Translations under genes and position numbers: made by a program | Notes under the pieces: generated by a model | What the model saw: only the letters and a program-made list of their open reading frames with translations | The model's database searches: none | What the model was told of the DNA's origin: nothing | Origin: Henriciella sp. | GTDB taxonomy: Bacteria > Pseudomonadota > Alphaproteobacteria > Caulobacterales > Hyphomonadaceae | Direction: 5' to 3' | Assembly (NCBI GenBank): GCA_002733705.1 | Contig: NVWP01000028.1 | Span: 1 to 64,000, forward strand | Length of the DNA: 64,000 nucleotides | In this document: positions 8,296-17,881 of the stretch, piece after piece | Layout of the letters: every line of letters starts with the position of its first letter | Numbering within the stretch: the stretch's first letter is position 1

Positions 8296-10740
8296 ATGAC
8301 CGCTGAGAACGTCTCCCTGATCATCGCGGCCGGCGCGCTGGCGCTGGGGCTGGCCTTTATCCTGTGGGCGCTGCGCACCTCTGACGGCGCACGCGGGGCG
8401 GCGCGCAAGTATCGCGAGAAAGCCGCGGACGCAGAGAGTGGGCTCGCCGAACTGAAGTCTGTTCTGGGCGCGCATCCAGGCGTGATCCTCGTCTGGCAGG
8501 GCGACGTGCTGGAGGATGAGGATGACGACATCGCGGCGCCGGAAATCCACGGCTCGCCGGTCGCGCTGGCAGGCCTCCTGAAATTTACCGACGATGCGGT
8601 CTCCGACGATCCGGCGATCCGTATCATTGAGGGCCTTGCCGACCTGGAAGCGCGCGACGGGGCGGGCAAGGACACGACGCTGCGCGAACGCCTGCGCGAG
8701 CTGCGTGAACATGGCCAGCCTTTCTCGCTGACGCTGATCGGGCCGTCCGGGCGCTTCCTTGAGGCGGACGGGCGCACAGCTGGTGCGCGGGCCGTCGTCT
8801 GGATCACCGATTCCACCATCAAGGGGCTGGAAGAAAGCTCTGCGCGCGGCAAGCTGGAAGAGGCGCGCCAGATCATTGCGCGCGATCCCACAGCCTTTCT
8901 CGACATGCTGGGCAAGTCGCCTTTCCCGGCCTGGCGGGTGTCCGGCGTCGGCCGCCTGCAATGGGCGAACGAGGCCTATATCGAGGCGGTCGATGGCAAG
9001 TCGCTCGATCACGCGCTCGACAAGCAGCTTCAGCTTGATGACAAGGCGTCCGAACAGCTGCACAAGACGATTGCCGAGGGTCGCGACATCGACGCGATCC
9101 GCAATCTGGTGGTCGACGGCGAGCGCCGCTCCATGCGCATATTGAGCTTTCCGCTTTCAGGCGGGGCCGGGGCGATGGCGTTCGACGTGTCCGAACAGGA
9201 AGCCGCCCGTGAGGAGCTGAACCGCCATGTGAAGGCGCATGATGAGACGCTGAACCATGTCGCCGACGGGGTGGCGATCTTCGGGCCGGACCGGCGGCTG
9301 ACTTTCTATAACCGGGCCTTCTCGTCGATCTGGGATCTTGAGGAAGGCTATCTGCTCGACTCGCCGACCCATGGCGAGCTGCTGGACCGGCTGCGTCAGG
9401 ACCGCAAGCTGCCCGCGCAGGCCGAATATGCCCGCTGGCGCGCCGATGAGCTGGCGCACTATCAGGACATTTCCGGCATCGAGGAAGACAAGTGGTCGCT
9501 GCCCGACGGGCGCACGCTGCAGGTGACGCGCCAGCGCCATCCGATGGGCGGCCTGCTGCTCCTGTTCAAGGACATTACCGGTGAGCTTGACCTGCAGACG
9601 AAATTCAACGCGCTGATCAAGACACAGACCTCCACGCTCGACAGTCTGCGCCAGGCGGTGGCGGTGTTCGGGTCTGACGGCCGGCTGAAACTTTCGAACC
9701 GGGCCTTCGAATCGCTCTGGGCGCTCGACCCGCAGGATGTGAAGAATACGCCCGATTATGACGATGTGATCGAAGCCTGCCTGCCGCTTTTCAGTGACCG
9801 GATGCTGTGGAGCGAGATCAAGGGCCATATCACCGATCCGTCCGCGGCCGCGCGCCGGCCGACTGAAGGCGAGATGCAGCGCACCGATGGCACGACGCTG
9901 CATTATATCACCCAGCCGCTGCCTGACGGGAACACGCTGATCGCCTTTGCCGACGAGACGGCGCAGCGGGCGGTTGAGGGCGCCCTGCGGGGCCGCGCAG
10001 AGGCGTTTGAGGCGGCTGACCGTCTGAAGACCGAATTCGTACGCAATGTGAGCTATCAGCTGCGCTCACCGCTGACGACGATCCTGGGATATGCAGAATT
10101 TCTTCAGTCGGAAACCAATGGTGAACTAAATTCGCGTCAGATGGACAATGTGAATTCCATCCTGACCGCCTCCGATCATCTCAACAAGCTGATTGAGAAT
10201 ATCCTCGACCTCGCCCTGATCGAGGCCGGACGGATGGATCTCGATCTGGAAGACTTCAAGCTGGCCGACGTGGTGCAGGAGAGTGTCGACCTCATCGTCG
10301 GCAAGGCGTCCGATACCGAGATCCATGTCCATGCCGAGATCGAGGATGGGCTGGGCACCATCCATGCCGACAAGCGCCGCATCCGGCAGGTCCTGTTCAA
10401 TCTGTTGTCCAATTCCATGCGCTTTACCGAGCCGGGCGGAGAAGTCACCATTTCTGCGAGCCGGGTCGACCAGATGGCGATCCTCTCGGTGAAGGATAAT
10501 GGCAAGGGCATCGAGGTGGAGCGTCAGGCGGCGAGCTTTGACAGCTTTACCTCATCCGACCAGCGCGGCGCTGGCCTTGGTCTTGCGCTGGTGAAGAATT
10601 TCGTCGACCTGCATGGCGGTTCGGTTGGCATCAAGTCTGTGCCGGGCGGCGGGACCGAAGTGGTCTGCTGGCTGCCCGTCAAGGCTGTCGTGACCCGTCA
10701 GCCGGACTGGGACGTCACGCCCGCGCGCGCGAGCGCATGA
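8296..10740 (+). CDS. divL: DivL-like tyrosine-box PAS histidine-kinase homologue
   Basis: This 814-residue protein has one N-terminal membrane helix (about residues 8-25), several PAS-like segments (about 40-560), a dimerisation helix pair and a C-terminal ATPase-like domain. The H-box reads NVSYQLRSPLTT, so Tyr587 sits where the phosphorylated His should be. This is the hallmark of DivL, which in Caulobacter is an essential allosteric regulator of the CckA-CtrA phosphorelay and a partner of DivK. The ATP domain keeps recognisable N (NLLSNSMRF), G1 (DNGKGIE) and G2 (GAGLGLAL) boxes. The ATG at 8296 has AAAGGGTAAGG upstream. The upstream region has a CtrA-like box array and a GANTC site. I am confident in the DivL assignment from the Tyr-box. 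Confidence 0.9.
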   Translation: MTAENVSLIIAAGALALGLAFILWALRTSDGARGAARKYREKAADAESGLAELKSVLGAHPGVILVWQGDVLEDEDDDIAAPEIHGSPVALAGLLKFTDDAVSDDPAIRIIEGLADLEARDGAGKDTTLRERLRELREHGQPFSLTLIGPSGRFLEADGRTAGARAVVWITDSTIKGLEESSARGKLEEARQIIARDPTAFLDMLGKSPFPAWRVSGVGRLQWANEAYIEAVDGKSLDHALDKQLQLDDKASEQLHKTIAEGRDIDAIRNLVVDGERRSMRILSFPLSGGAGAMAFDVSEQEAAREELNRHVKAHDETLNHVADGVAIFGPDRRLTFYNRAFSSIWDLEEGYLLDSPTHGELLDRLRQDRKLPAQAEYARWRADELAHYQDISGIEEDKWSLPDGRTLQVTRQRHPMGGLLLLFKDITGELDLQTKFNALIKTQTSTLDSLRQAVAVFGSDGRLKLSNRAFESLWALDPQDVKNTPDYDDVIEACLPLFSDRMLWSEIKGHITDPSAAARRPTEGEMQRTDGTTLHYITQPLPDGNTLIAFADETAQRAVEGALRGRAEAFEAADRLKTEFVRNVSYQLRSPLTTILGYAEFLQSETNGELNSRQMDNVNSILTASDHLNKLIENILDLALIEAGRMDLDLEDFKLADVVQESVDLIVGKASDTEIHVHAEIEDGLGTIHADKRRIRQVLFNLLSNSMRFTEPGGEVTISASRVDQMAILSVKDNGKGIEVERQAASFDSFTSSDQRGAGLGLALVKNFVDLHGGSVGIKSVPGGGTEVVCWLPVKAVVTRQPDWDVTPARASA

Positions 10741-10811
10741 TCGGCGCCGGAGTCCCGATCTCTCCGAAGGGCATGGTCGACACCTCGCGAACCGCAAGCT
10801 AGAGCTTTCGC

Positions 10812-11465
10812 ATGACAGACAATATCCAAGCCGTGATCTGGGACTTTGGCGGTGTGATCACCTCCTCTCCCTTCGAAGCCTTCAATCGCTATGAGGAAGA
10901 AAAGGGCCTGCCAAAGGACTTCATCCGGGGCGTCAATGCCGTGAATGGCGACACCAATGCCTGGGCCAAGCTGGAGCAGTCCAAGGTGAGCGCCGAGGAG
11001 TTTGACGCCCTGTTCCGCGCAGAGGCCGAAGCGCTTGGCCATTCGGTGCCGGGCAAGGACATTCTCGGCCTGCTGTCTGGCAATCTGCGCCCGCGCGTGG
11101 TCGAGGCGCTGAAACGCTGCAAGGCAAAGGTGAAGGTCGGCTGCATCACCAATAATGCGCCTGTCGGCAAGGGGGCCGGCATGCAGGCCGACGAGGGCCG
11201 TGCGGGCGAAATCCAGAAAGTGTTCGACCTCTTCGACGAGGTGATCGAAAGCTCCAAGCTCGGTATCCGCAAGCCCGATCCGCGCATTTATGCGCTGATG
11301 TGCGAGGCGCTGGATGTGGACCCGAAGCAGTGTGTCTATCTCGACGATCTGGGCATCAATCTCAAACCGGCCCGCGCCATGGGGATGACAACGATCAAGG
11401 TCCTCAATGAGGATCAGCTTCTGACAGACCTTCAGTCGGCAACCGGATGGCAGCTGACCGCGTAG
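10812..11465 (+). CDS. HAD-IA family hydrolase (epoxide-hydrolase N-domain-like)
   Basis: This 217-residue cytoplasmic HAD protein has motif I as VIWDFGGVI, motif II around GCITNNAP, the motif III lysine in KLGIRKPDPRIY, and motif IV as YLDDLGINL. It resembles the phosphatase-like domain found at the N-terminus of soluble epoxide hydrolase and in ACAD10. The second Asp of the usual DxD motif is Gly here, as in many of these relatives, so phosphatase activity is uncertain. The start has no strong ribosome site. It is followed by a lipoprotein gene that overlaps its 3' end by 19 bases. Confidence 0.85.
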   Translation: MTDNIQAVIWDFGGVITSSPFEAFNRYEEEKGLPKDFIRGVNAVNGDTNAWAKLEQSKVSAEEFDALFRAEAEALGHSVPGKDILGLLSGNLRPRVVEALKRCKAKVKVGCITNNAPVGKGAGMQADEGRAGEIQKVFDLFDEVIESSKLGIRKPDPRIYALMCEALDVDPKQCVYLDDLGINLKPARAMGMTTIKVLNEDQLLTDLQSATGWQLTA

Positions 11466-12064
11466 GCCCCTTCTGGAGGGCGGCGGGCCTCCTGGCGCTC
11501 GCAGCTCTTGTGGCTGGCTGCAGCGATGAGCTGCCGCGTGAAGAGGTGCACCTGCAGGTCGAAAAAGCGCCCGACTACATGATGCCGGATGCAGGCCCGG
11601 ACAGGGGACCGGCGGGGCTCAGCGAGGCAGCGCAGTCGACGATGGCGCGCCTTCAGCAGATTATCGAAAGCAATTCGCTTCGCCGCCTGACGGCGTTTGC
11701 CGAGGCCCAGCCCGGCTTTGTCTCCAACTTTGCCGGTGCCTCCCATAGCGATCACTGGGATTTGCTGAGGCGCACCGGCTTCGACCCGATCCTTCGCCTG
11801 GAAGAGCTTCTGGCCGGGCCATATGGCACGAAGTCCGTGGCGGGGGAGACCTGGTATGTCTGGCCGGACCTTGCCGCGCTGGAGCCTGAAGCGCTGACGC
11901 CGGAGCGGCTGAATTTCAGCCAGCGCGCGCGGCTGGAGGAACTGGTCGGGGAGACAGGGATTGCACAGATAAGGGAAGGGCGCGGCTATCCCGGCATCCG
12001 TACCGCAATCGCCGAGGATGGACGCTGGCTCTATTATGTCCACGAAGTTTCAGGCGAGGAGTAA
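11447..12064 (+). CDS. Hypothetical lipoprotein
   Basis: This 205-residue protein has a signal sequence with lipobox LVAGC (Cys25). The mature part contains a stretch like [16 protein letters not shown], then [20 protein letters not shown], and ends [14 protein letters not shown]. It may be a small compact domain, but I do not recognise the family. It overlaps the HAD gene by 19 bases and ends four bases before the carbinolamine dehydratase start, so the three genes form an operon. The GAGGAG that serves the next gene lies at its own 3' end. Confidence 0.75.
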   Translation: MAADRVGPFWRAAGLLALAALVAGCSDELPREEVHLQVEKAPDYMMPDAGPDRGPAGLSEAAQSTMARLQQIIESNSLRRLTAFAEAQPGFVSNFAGASHSDHWDLLRRTGFDPILRLEELLAGPYGTKSVAGETWYVWPDLAALEPEALTPERLNFSQRARLEELVGETGIAQIREGRGYPGIRTAIAEDGRWLYYVHEVSGEE

Positions 12065-12068
12065 GAAC

Positions 12069-12362
12069 ATGGCTGACAAGATGAAAGTTGAAGACGTGCT
12101 GGCAAAGGTCGATGGCTGGAAAGCGGCCGATGGCGACACCGATGCGATCACCAAGACGTTCAAGTTCGACGATTTCGCAACCGCTTTCGCCTTCATGAGC
12201 GCGAGCGCGACCCAGGCCGAGAAGGCCGACCACCATCCCGAATGGTTCAATGTCTACAATACGGTTGAGGTGACGCTGACCACGCATGACGCCGGCGGTG
12301 TCACGCAGAAGGATATCGATCTTGCCAGCAAGATGGACGGGTTCGCGGCAAAGCTGAGCTGA
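12069..12362 (+). CDS. phhB: 4a-hydroxytetrahydrobiopterin dehydratase (pterin carbinolamine dehydratase)
   Basis: This 97-residue protein carries the signature [11 protein letters not shown] (from about residue 54), including the catalytic His pair of pterin-4a-carbinolamine dehydratase. It dehydrates the 4a-hydroxy pterin released by aromatic amino acid hydroxylases, or acts in molybdopterin-related pterin chemistry. No phenylalanine hydroxylase is in this window. The ATG at 12069 is preceded by GGCGAGGAG, and an in-frame ATG further upstream lies inside the lipoprotein gene. It is the last gene of the HAD-lipoprotein operon and ends four bases from the convergent hybrid kinase. Confidence 0.93.
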   Translation: MADKMKVEDVLAKVDGWKAADGDTDAITKTFKFDDFATAFAFMSASATQAEKADHHPEWFNVYNTVEVTLTTHDAGGVTQKDIDLASKMDGFAAKLS

Positions 12363-12366
12363 TCGC

Positions 12367-14043
12367 TCAGGCGCTGAGACGCTGGAGAAAAGAGTCGATT
12401 TCGCCGAGCGCTTCGCTCTCCTCGCCTGTTGGGTGCGGTGCACTTTCTGAGTGCGCCTCCGCCAGGCACCGGCTGAGGACCGTGATGAGCTGGCGCTCAT
12501 CAATCGGCTTGGAGACATAATCAGACATGCCGAGCCGGAGATAGCGCTCCCTGTCGCCGGCCATGGCATCGGCCGTCAGTGCGATTACAGGTAGTGTTTC
12601 GCACGCGCCGCCCATCTGGCGGATATGCTTCAGGGTTTCAGGGCCGTCCATCTGAGGCATGTGAATGTCCAGAAGAACGAGGTCGATACGCTCCTTCTCC
12701 AACAGGTCGAGAGCCTGGGCTCCGCTGCTTGCCTCTATCACGCGCAGGCCGACCGGTTCGACAAAAAGGCGGGCGACGCGGCGGTTGATACGGTTGTCAT
12801 CGACAATGAGTGCTGTCTTGCCGTGGAAGTCGACAACGCGGTTGTCACGCGCCTTTGGCTCGGAGTCCTGATCAGCGCCGAGCTCTGCCGAAGCACCGGC
12901 CTTGGCCGCTTCGGGCACGCCCACGTTAAAGGAGAGTGTGAAGATAGAGCCCTTGCCCGGCTTGCTGACCACAGACACGTCCCCGCCCATCATCTGGGCG
13001 AGTTTACGCGTGATGGCGAGGCCAAGCCCCGTGCCGCCAAAATTCCGGGTGGTTGAACGATCCGCCTGCTGGAAGTTCTCGAACAGAAGGGCAATCTGCG
13101 CCTCATCCATGCCGATCCCGGTGTCGGAAACATGTATCCTGAGACGAAGGTGATCCGGCGTTTCGCCAGGCTCAGAGGTAACCGCAACGATGACCCCACC
13201 TTCGGCGGTGAATTTCAGTGCGTTGGAGACAAGATTGTCGATGCACTGGCGGAACCGGACAGGATCGAATTCGAGGATGGAGGGGACCGACTTGTCGACG
13301 ATGACGCGCAGGAACAGACCTTTCTCGTCGGCCTTGGGCCGGTAGAAGCTCTCGGTCCGTTTCATCCTGTGGCGGAAATCATCGGCGATAGGGGCGATGT
13401 CGAGCTTGCCCGCCTCGATCTTTGACAGGTCGAGAATGTCATTGAGAAGGGTCATCAGCGACTTGGAGCAGTCGAGGATTGCCGTGACCATTTCACGCTC
13501 ATCGGCGCCGATCTGGCGGCCCGTGAGCGCCTGGGCCATGCCGAGAATGCCGTTGAGCGGCGTGCGGATTTCATGGCTCATCGCGGCGAGGAATTCCGAC
13601 TTTGCCTCGCTTGCGGCCAGAGCTTCGCGTTTGGCATGACGCAGCTCGCGCTGACGGTCGCGCAGATGGGTGACGTCGGCGCTGAGGCTCATGATTCCGC
13701 CGTCGGGCAGGCGGCAGAAATTGACCTCGATATGGCGCCCCGAACGTGTCCACATATCGAGATCCTCACAGGCGAGAATCTTGCGGTAAAGATCCGTGGC
13801 GAGTTGAAGGGGATCGTATCCGCTTTTCTCCTCAAGCGTGTCGAGGACGGACGCATACATGGCCTGAAAAGGCTCTGTGCCCTTCTCAAGTTCGGCGAAC
13901 AGGGTCGGATAGTGGCTGCGCGCCTTTTCATTTACATAGACGAGGCTGAAATCCTCGCGGTGGATGGCGACGCCATGGTCGACGCGTTCGACGGCCTCTA
14001 GAAGCTGCTCCAGTGTGAGACTGAGTTCTCTGTTCTGCGGCAC
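12367..14043 (-). CDS. PAS hybrid sensor histidine kinase with receiver domain
   Basis: This is a cytoplasmic hybrid kinase of about 558 residues without membrane helices. Order: PAS-like sensor (about 1-125), coiled coil, HisKA with [12 protein letters not shown] (phospho-His about 157), HATPase with [15 protein letters not shown] and [10 protein letters not shown], then a receiver with VDDN and [11 protein letters not shown] (phospho-Asp about 459) and the signalling Lys in SKPID. It probably feeds a phosphorelay, but no response regulator gene is nearby. The start is uncertain. GTG at 14043 has a GGGGGAAAG ribosome site. GTG at 14124 would add 27 residues but lacks one. Confidence 0.9.
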   Translation of the reverse strand: MPQNRELSLTLEQLLEAVERVDHGVAIHREDFSLVYVNEKARSHYPTLFAELEKGTEPFQAMYASVLDTLEEKSGYDPLQLATDLYRKILACEDLDMWTRSGRHIEVNFCRLPDGGIMSLSADVTHLRDRQRELRHAKREALAASEAKSEFLAAMSHEIRTPLNGILGMAQALTGRQIGADEREMVTAILDCSKSLMTLLNDILDLSKIEAGKLDIAPIADDFRHRMKRTESFYRPKADEKGLFLRVIVDKSVPSILEFDPVRFRQCIDNLVSNALKFTAEGGVIVAVTSEPGETPDHLRLRIHVSDTGIGMDEAQIALLFENFQQADRSTTRNFGGTGLGLAITRKLAQMMGGDVSVVSKPGKGSIFTLSFNVGVPEAAKAGASAELGADQDSEPKARDNRVVDFHGKTALIVDDNRINRRVARLFVEPVGLRVIEASSGAQALDLLEKERIDLVLLDIHMPQMDGPETLKHIRQMGGACETLPVIALTADAMAGDRERYLRLGMSDYVSKPIDERQLITVLSRCLAEAHSESAPHPTGEESEALGEIDSFLQRLSA

Positions 14044-14207
14044 GGCACTCTTTCCCCCTTGTTCTCGGCCGGACTGTCGGCCCGATTCATTTAAAAACCC
14101 TTCATGTTGCAGCAGACGAATCACAGGTAGAGCGTCGCTTGACGCCGATGCTGCAAGCTGAAACTGGAGAAGTTGAGATCAGCAAACAGGACCGAGGGAG
14201 GACCGAT

Positions 14208-14981
14208 ATGGGACGGGTCGAGGGAAAGAAGGCATTCATCACGGGCGGCGCGCAGGGCCTTGGCGAGGCCACGGCCTGGATGCTGGCGCGCGAGGGCGCG
14301 AAAGTGACGGTGACAGACATCAATGGCGACGGTGCGGCCAAGGTGGCCGGGGCGATCAATGCCGATCTGGGTGAGGGGACGGCCTTCTCCTGGCAGCACG
14401 ATGTCACTGACGCGGAGCGCTGGCAGACTGTCCTCAAAGAGGCCCATGACGCGATGGGCGGGCTGAATGTGCTGGTGAATAATGCCGGTATCGGCTCACT
14501 CGGCTCTGTCGAGGACGAGAATTACGAGATGTTCCGCAAGGTGCAGGAGATCGATGTCGATTCGATCTTTCATGGCTGCAAATACGCGATTCCGCTGATG
14601 CGTGAGCATGGCCTTGGCTCCATCGTCAATATTTCCTCGATTGCCGGTATCATCGCGAGCGGGAATTACATTGCCTACAATACGGCCAAGGCGGCGGTGC
14701 GGCATATGTCGAAGTCGATTGCGCTCCACTGCGCCAAGACGGGCGGGCAGATCCGCTGTAATTCGGTCCACCCGGTCTTCATCAACACGCCGATCCTTGA
14801 TCACACCAAGGAGATGTTCGGCGAGGAAGAGGCGCTGAAGAAGCTCGGCAGGCAGATCCCGCTCGGCAAGGTGGGAGAGCCTGACGATATCGCCTATGCG
14901 GTTCTCTACCTCGCTTCAGATGAGAGCAAGCTCGTCACCGGTATCGAGCTGAAGGTGGATGGCGGTATCTCGGCGATGTAG
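14208..14981 (+). CDS. Short-chain dehydrogenase/reductase
   Basis: This 257-residue classical SDR has the cofactor motif TGGAQGLG near residues 13-20, NNAG near 90, the catalytic Ser in NISSIAG, and YNTAKAA (catalytic Tyr and Lys). It oxidises or reduces an alcohol/ketone with NAD(P)(H). An Asp after the second strand (VTDING) favours NAD. The C-terminal VTGIELKVDGG is typical. It resembles cyclic-alcohol dehydrogenases, but the substrate is not predictable. The ATG at 14208 has AGGGAGG upstream. Its stop lies directly against that of the convergent membrane protein. Confidence 0.93.
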   Translation: MGRVEGKKAFITGGAQGLGEATAWMLAREGAKVTVTDINGDGAAKVAGAINADLGEGTAFSWQHDVTDAERWQTVLKEAHDAMGGLNVLVNNAGIGSLGSVEDENYEMFRKVQEIDVDSIFHGCKYAIPLMREHGLGSIVNISSIAGIIASGNYIAYNTAKAAVRHMSKSIALHCAKTGGQIRCNSVHPVFINTPILDHTKEMFGEEEALKKLGRQIPLGKVGEPDDIAYAVLYLASDESKLVTGIELKVDGGISAM

Positions 14982-15230
14982 TCAGTGCGGCGTTGGCTCG
15001 CCGAGCTTGTTCTCCCGGGCGAGCCGGCGCTGGTGGCGGGCCCGCATGAGCGGGGCGACCTTCCAGGCAACAAGCGCCGCCAGAAGCGCGCTGCCCACGA
15101 CGACAACCGGAATGGAATAGGCGAGGTAGCCGGCAAGGGGCGTGACCAGCACGACGATCATGCCGATCCCGAAAAGGACCGCCTGTGCCATCCCACAGAT
15201 GAGGAAGCTGATCGCTGAACGATTGGTCAT
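14982..15230 (-). CDS. Small two-helix membrane protein
   Basis: This 82-residue protein has two predicted membrane helices (about residues 6-30 and 34-58), separated by a short PLAGYLAYS turn. A basic tail, MRARHQRRLARENKLG, follows. I recognise no family. The ATG at 15230 (MTNRSAIS) is chosen because upstream in-frame sequence lacks hydrophobic or conserved content and looks non-coding. Its stop codon abuts the convergent SDR stop with no gap. Confidence 0.6.
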   Translation of the reverse strand: MTNRSAISFLICGMAQAVLFGIGMIVVLVTPLAGYLAYSIPVVVVGSALLAALVAWKVAPLMRARHQRRLARENKLGEPTPH

Positions 15231-15416
15231 TGGGGGCTGCACAGGTCCGGGTTCATTGCATTGCAACCCTGCAGGCAGAGGCAGGGTTCCGGACCGGCGT
15301 GCGTAGTGTTGAGATGGCTCGGAGCCTGACATGGCCGAGGAGATGGCCCAAATAGCGCTTGCTGGGCGCCGTGTGTTCATGATATGTTCCATGCCTTATC
15401 AGGAAAGGTGGGACAG

Positions 15417-15788
15417 ATGATTGGATATGTGACTTTCGGGACAAATGACCTCGATCGCGCGGCGAAATTCTATGACGCCATCGCTGCCGAGATGGGCACC
15501 GGGCGGATGATGGAGTTCGAGACCTATATCGCCTGGGGAAGCATGGACGGTCCGGCGGGGATTGCCGCGACGAAGCCGTTTGATGGCCAGCCGGCCACGG
15601 TTGGCAATGGCACCATGGTGGCGCTACAGGCCAAAGACCGCGCCCAGGTCGACAGGATCTATGAGATCGCGCTCGCCAATGGCGGCAGCGATGAAGGCGC
15701 GCCCGGCCCGCGCGGGGAGGATGGCTTCTATGCCGGCTATTTCCGCGACCCTGACGGCAACAAGCTGAACGCCTTTACCATGGGCTGA
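15417..15788 (+). CDS. VOC-family (glyoxalase-like) protein
   Basis: This 123-residue protein carries one vicinal-oxygen-chelate domain. It begins MIGYVTFGTNDLDRAAKFYD and has YFRDPDGNKLNAF at the C-terminus, typical of lactoylglutathione-lyase-like proteins. Members act as isomerases, dioxygenases or antibiotic-binding proteins, and the function here is open. The start is at 15417, with AGGAAAGGTGGGA upstream. A strong terminator follows directly. Confidence 0.9.
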   Translation: MIGYVTFGTNDLDRAAKFYDAIAAEMGTGRMMEFETYIAWGSMDGPAGIAATKPFDGQPATVGNGTMVALQAKDRAQVDRIYEIALANGGSDEGAPGPRGEDGFYAGYFRDPDGNKLNAFTMG

Positions 15789-15794
15789 ACCTGA

Positions 15795-15823
15795 AAAGGC
15801 CGGAGGGTCACCCTCCGGCCTTT
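15795..15823. terminator. Bidirectional terminator between VOC and lipoprotein genes
   Basis: A perfect 13-bp stem (AAAGGCCGGAGGG and its complement) has a 3-base loop at 15808-15810. The T residues on either strand are few but present (CCTTTCTAT on plus, CCTTTTCAG on minus). It lies between two convergent genes. Confidence 0.8.
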
Positions 15824-15847
15824 CTATCGTCTGAACAGGCGTCTGGA

Positions 15848-16435
15848 CTATTGGGTGTCGCTGTCCATGTCCGGCTCACTGCCGACGGGCATGCGGCTAT
15901 AGGTCAGTGTGTTGCCACGTGGATAGGATGTCAGCTCCAGAGTCTCGTCATTCAGCTCCAGGATGCCGTAGCAGAGCTCCTCGCCCGTGTCGGTCGACGT
16001 CATTGTGAGGAGTGGCATGTCGGCGGTCTCGTCCGGCGCATCCTCGCAGGTGTCGACCAGTTCGAGCGTTTCGGTGCTGAGCAACTCATCATCATACATC
16101 ATGGTGACTGTGCCATCGATGATCGACATTTCGGAGCGATCGTCCTCGCCGGAAATCCAGTTGCCCTGAAGATCATCCATCGTGGTGTCGCCTTCCGGCA
16201 TGTCCATGCCGCTCTCGGTGACCGCGCCGTCGCTCATGCCGGCGGTTTCGGAGCTGGTCTCCATATCGCCGCCGGGTGCCTCCTCGAGGCCGACGGCCGG
16301 ATCGTCGGTCAGCGAGCCTTCGCTTTCGATGGCGCCGTCTGCCGGGGGTGTTTCTTCGGCGGTGTCCGGCCCGCCGCAGGCGGCCAGCAGCAGTGCGGCA
16401 GAGCAGGTGGCAATGGCGATAGGGGTACGTTTCAT
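15848..16435 (-). CDS. Acidic low-complexity lipoprotein
   Basis: This 195-residue protein has a signal peptide and lipobox LLAAC (Cys20). The N-terminal half is a disordered Glu/Asp/Gly/Met-rich tether. The C-terminal half (about 95-190) looks structured, with GNWISGEDDRSEMSIIDGTV and two Cys (DTCEDAP, ELCYGIL) that may form a disulfide; I infer a small beta-sandwich. No family was recognised. The ATG at 16435 has AAGGAG upstream, and an earlier in-frame ATG overlaps that ribosome site. The gene is convergent with the VOC gene across a shared terminator. Confidence 0.75.
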   Translation of the reverse strand: MKRTPIAIATCSAALLLAACGGPDTAEETPPADGAIESEGSLTDDPAVGLEEAPGGDMETSSETAGMSDGAVTESGMDMPEGDTTMDDLQGNWISGEDDRSEMSIIDGTVTMMYDDELLSTETLELVDTCEDAPDETADMPLLTMTSTDTGEELCYGILELNDETLELTSYPRGNTLTYSRMPVGSEPDMDSDTQ

Positions 16436-16494
16436 GGCGGTATCTCCTTTGGTCATCCCCCCTAGAGGTAGCCGCGTTCAGCCTGCGGGCAAGT

Positions 16495-17715
16495 TCAGGC
16501 CGCCCGGCGCGTCTCGCGATAGAGCCGGTAGGCAAGGAGAACCACCATCATGGCCGCGCTGAAGATGAGGGGCAGGTGCGTGTCGAGCGTGTAAAGCGCG
16601 GCGCCGAGAAGCGGACCGAAGATGAAGCCGGAGGGCGGGGCTGCGGCCAGGAGGGCGGCGGCGCTGCCCTGTTCGTGACGTTCGACGGACAGGCTGCCAA
16701 GGGCATTGGCCGCCGGCACCGACATGGCAGAGCCCGCGCCCACGAGGGCGAAGGCAGCGCACATGGCGGGGAAATTGTTGAGCAGCGCGGCGGCGGTATA
16801 GCCGGTGGCGATCAACCCCAGCCCCAGGGGAAGAAGACGGCGAGGGGAAGGATGAACCCGCTGTACGTAACCAAACTGAACAGTAATGAGCATGACCGCC
16901 ATACAGGAAAAAACGATTCCGACAGCCTGCACGGTCTCTGCCTCCGCAATTGCGAACCGGTCTTCCATCAGCCAGGCAAGGGTCTGCTGGATCGCGCCCA
17001 CGGCGATGAAATAGCAGAGGAGGAAAAGAAGGTGCGGCAGCACGCGCGGATCGCGCATGCGCAAAGGTTCCGGGCGGCTGCGGTCGCGGTTGCCACGCGA
17101 TTTAGGCAGCGCAAAGCTGACGAAGAGCCCGGCAATGGCACAGAAGACGATGGAGCCCCAGATCGGGGCGAGGGCGCCGAATTCTGCAAGGACACTGGAG
17201 CCGGCCGGGCCGAGAATGGAGCCAAGCGCCATGGCGGCGCTCAGCATGCCGAGCCCGCCCGCGCGCGTTGCGCTCGTTGTTGCATCGGTCATCGCCGCCA
17301 TCGCGGCGGGTTGGAGCCCGGGCGCGAGAAGGCCGAACCAGAGGCGCGTAAACACCAGAAGGAAGAAGGTCGACAGTCCTGTGACGATGCCCACCAGGGC
17401 GGCCTGCAGCGCGAAGAGGAAGATCATGTTCGACCCCGCCATCGCGAACAGGGAAAAGACCATGACGCGCTTGCGCCCGAAACGGTCGGCCCAGCGCCCC
17501 CATTGCGGGATCATCAGGGCATAGATGGCCGCCGAAAGGGTGAGAATGCCAGCGACTTCGATTTCTGTAAGGCCCGCTTCCCGAGCAAGCGGGGCGACAA
17601 CCACGAAATTGATGGTCATACCGGCGCCCATCGCAACGTTTGAAAAGGCGATGACGCCTTTCTGCCAGCCGCTCAAGGGGCGGAGCGGCTGCTCGCTACC
17701 GGTCTGATGACGCAT
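16495..17715 (-). CDS. Major facilitator superfamily transporter
   Basis: This 406-residue permease has about 12 membrane helices. Motif A, GRWADRFGRKRVM, lies between helices 2 and 3, and a Gly/Pro-rich helix 5 (LGSILGPAGSS) fits the drug:proton antiporter type of MFS efflux pumps. A shorter motif A-like stretch is present in the second half. It probably exports a small lipophilic compound using the proton gradient; the substrate is unknown. It is divergent from yggT and transcribed in the same direction as the acidic lipoprotein. Confidence 0.9.
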   Translation of the reverse strand: MRHQTGSEQPLRPLSGWQKGVIAFSNVAMGAGMTINFVVVAPLAREAGLTEIEVAGILTLSAAIYALMIPQWGRWADRFGRKRVMVFSLFAMAGSNMIFLFALQAALVGIVTGLSTFFLLVFTRLWFGLLAPGLQPAAMAAMTDATTSATRAGGLGMLSAAMALGSILGPAGSSVLAEFGALAPIWGSIVFCAIAGLFVSFALPKSRGNRDRSRPEPLRMRDPRVLPHLLFLLCYFIAVGAIQQTLAWLMEDRFAIAEAETVQAVGIVFSCMAVMLITVQFGYVQRVHPSPRRLLPLGLGLIATGYTAAALLNNFPAMCAAFALVGAGSAMSVPAANALGSLSVERHEQGSAAALLAAAPPSGFIFGPLLGAALYTLDTHLPLIFSAAMMVVLLAYRLYRETRRAA

Positions 17716-17881
17716 ATTCCCCGCCTCGTGTCAGAGTTGAAGATGGCGGGGTTTCGCCAGAGCTGCAAGCGCCATTCCGGCAATTGCGAGCTTGCCCCTG
17801 CGTGAAGCGGCGCAGCTTTCGTATTGCAGAGCGCGGTCCATTCAGATTAGTCAGGCCTTCAGTTTGAAGGAGAACAGATCC

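Noticed and set aside
12366-12378. Short CTCAG-GCG-CTGAG hairpin between two convergent genes
   Set aside because: The stem is only 5 bp and has no T-run, too weak to call a terminator.
16576-17643. 355-codon plus-strand frame across the MFS gene
   Set aside because: It is fully antisense to a transporter with intact motifs and has a low-complexity charged composition.
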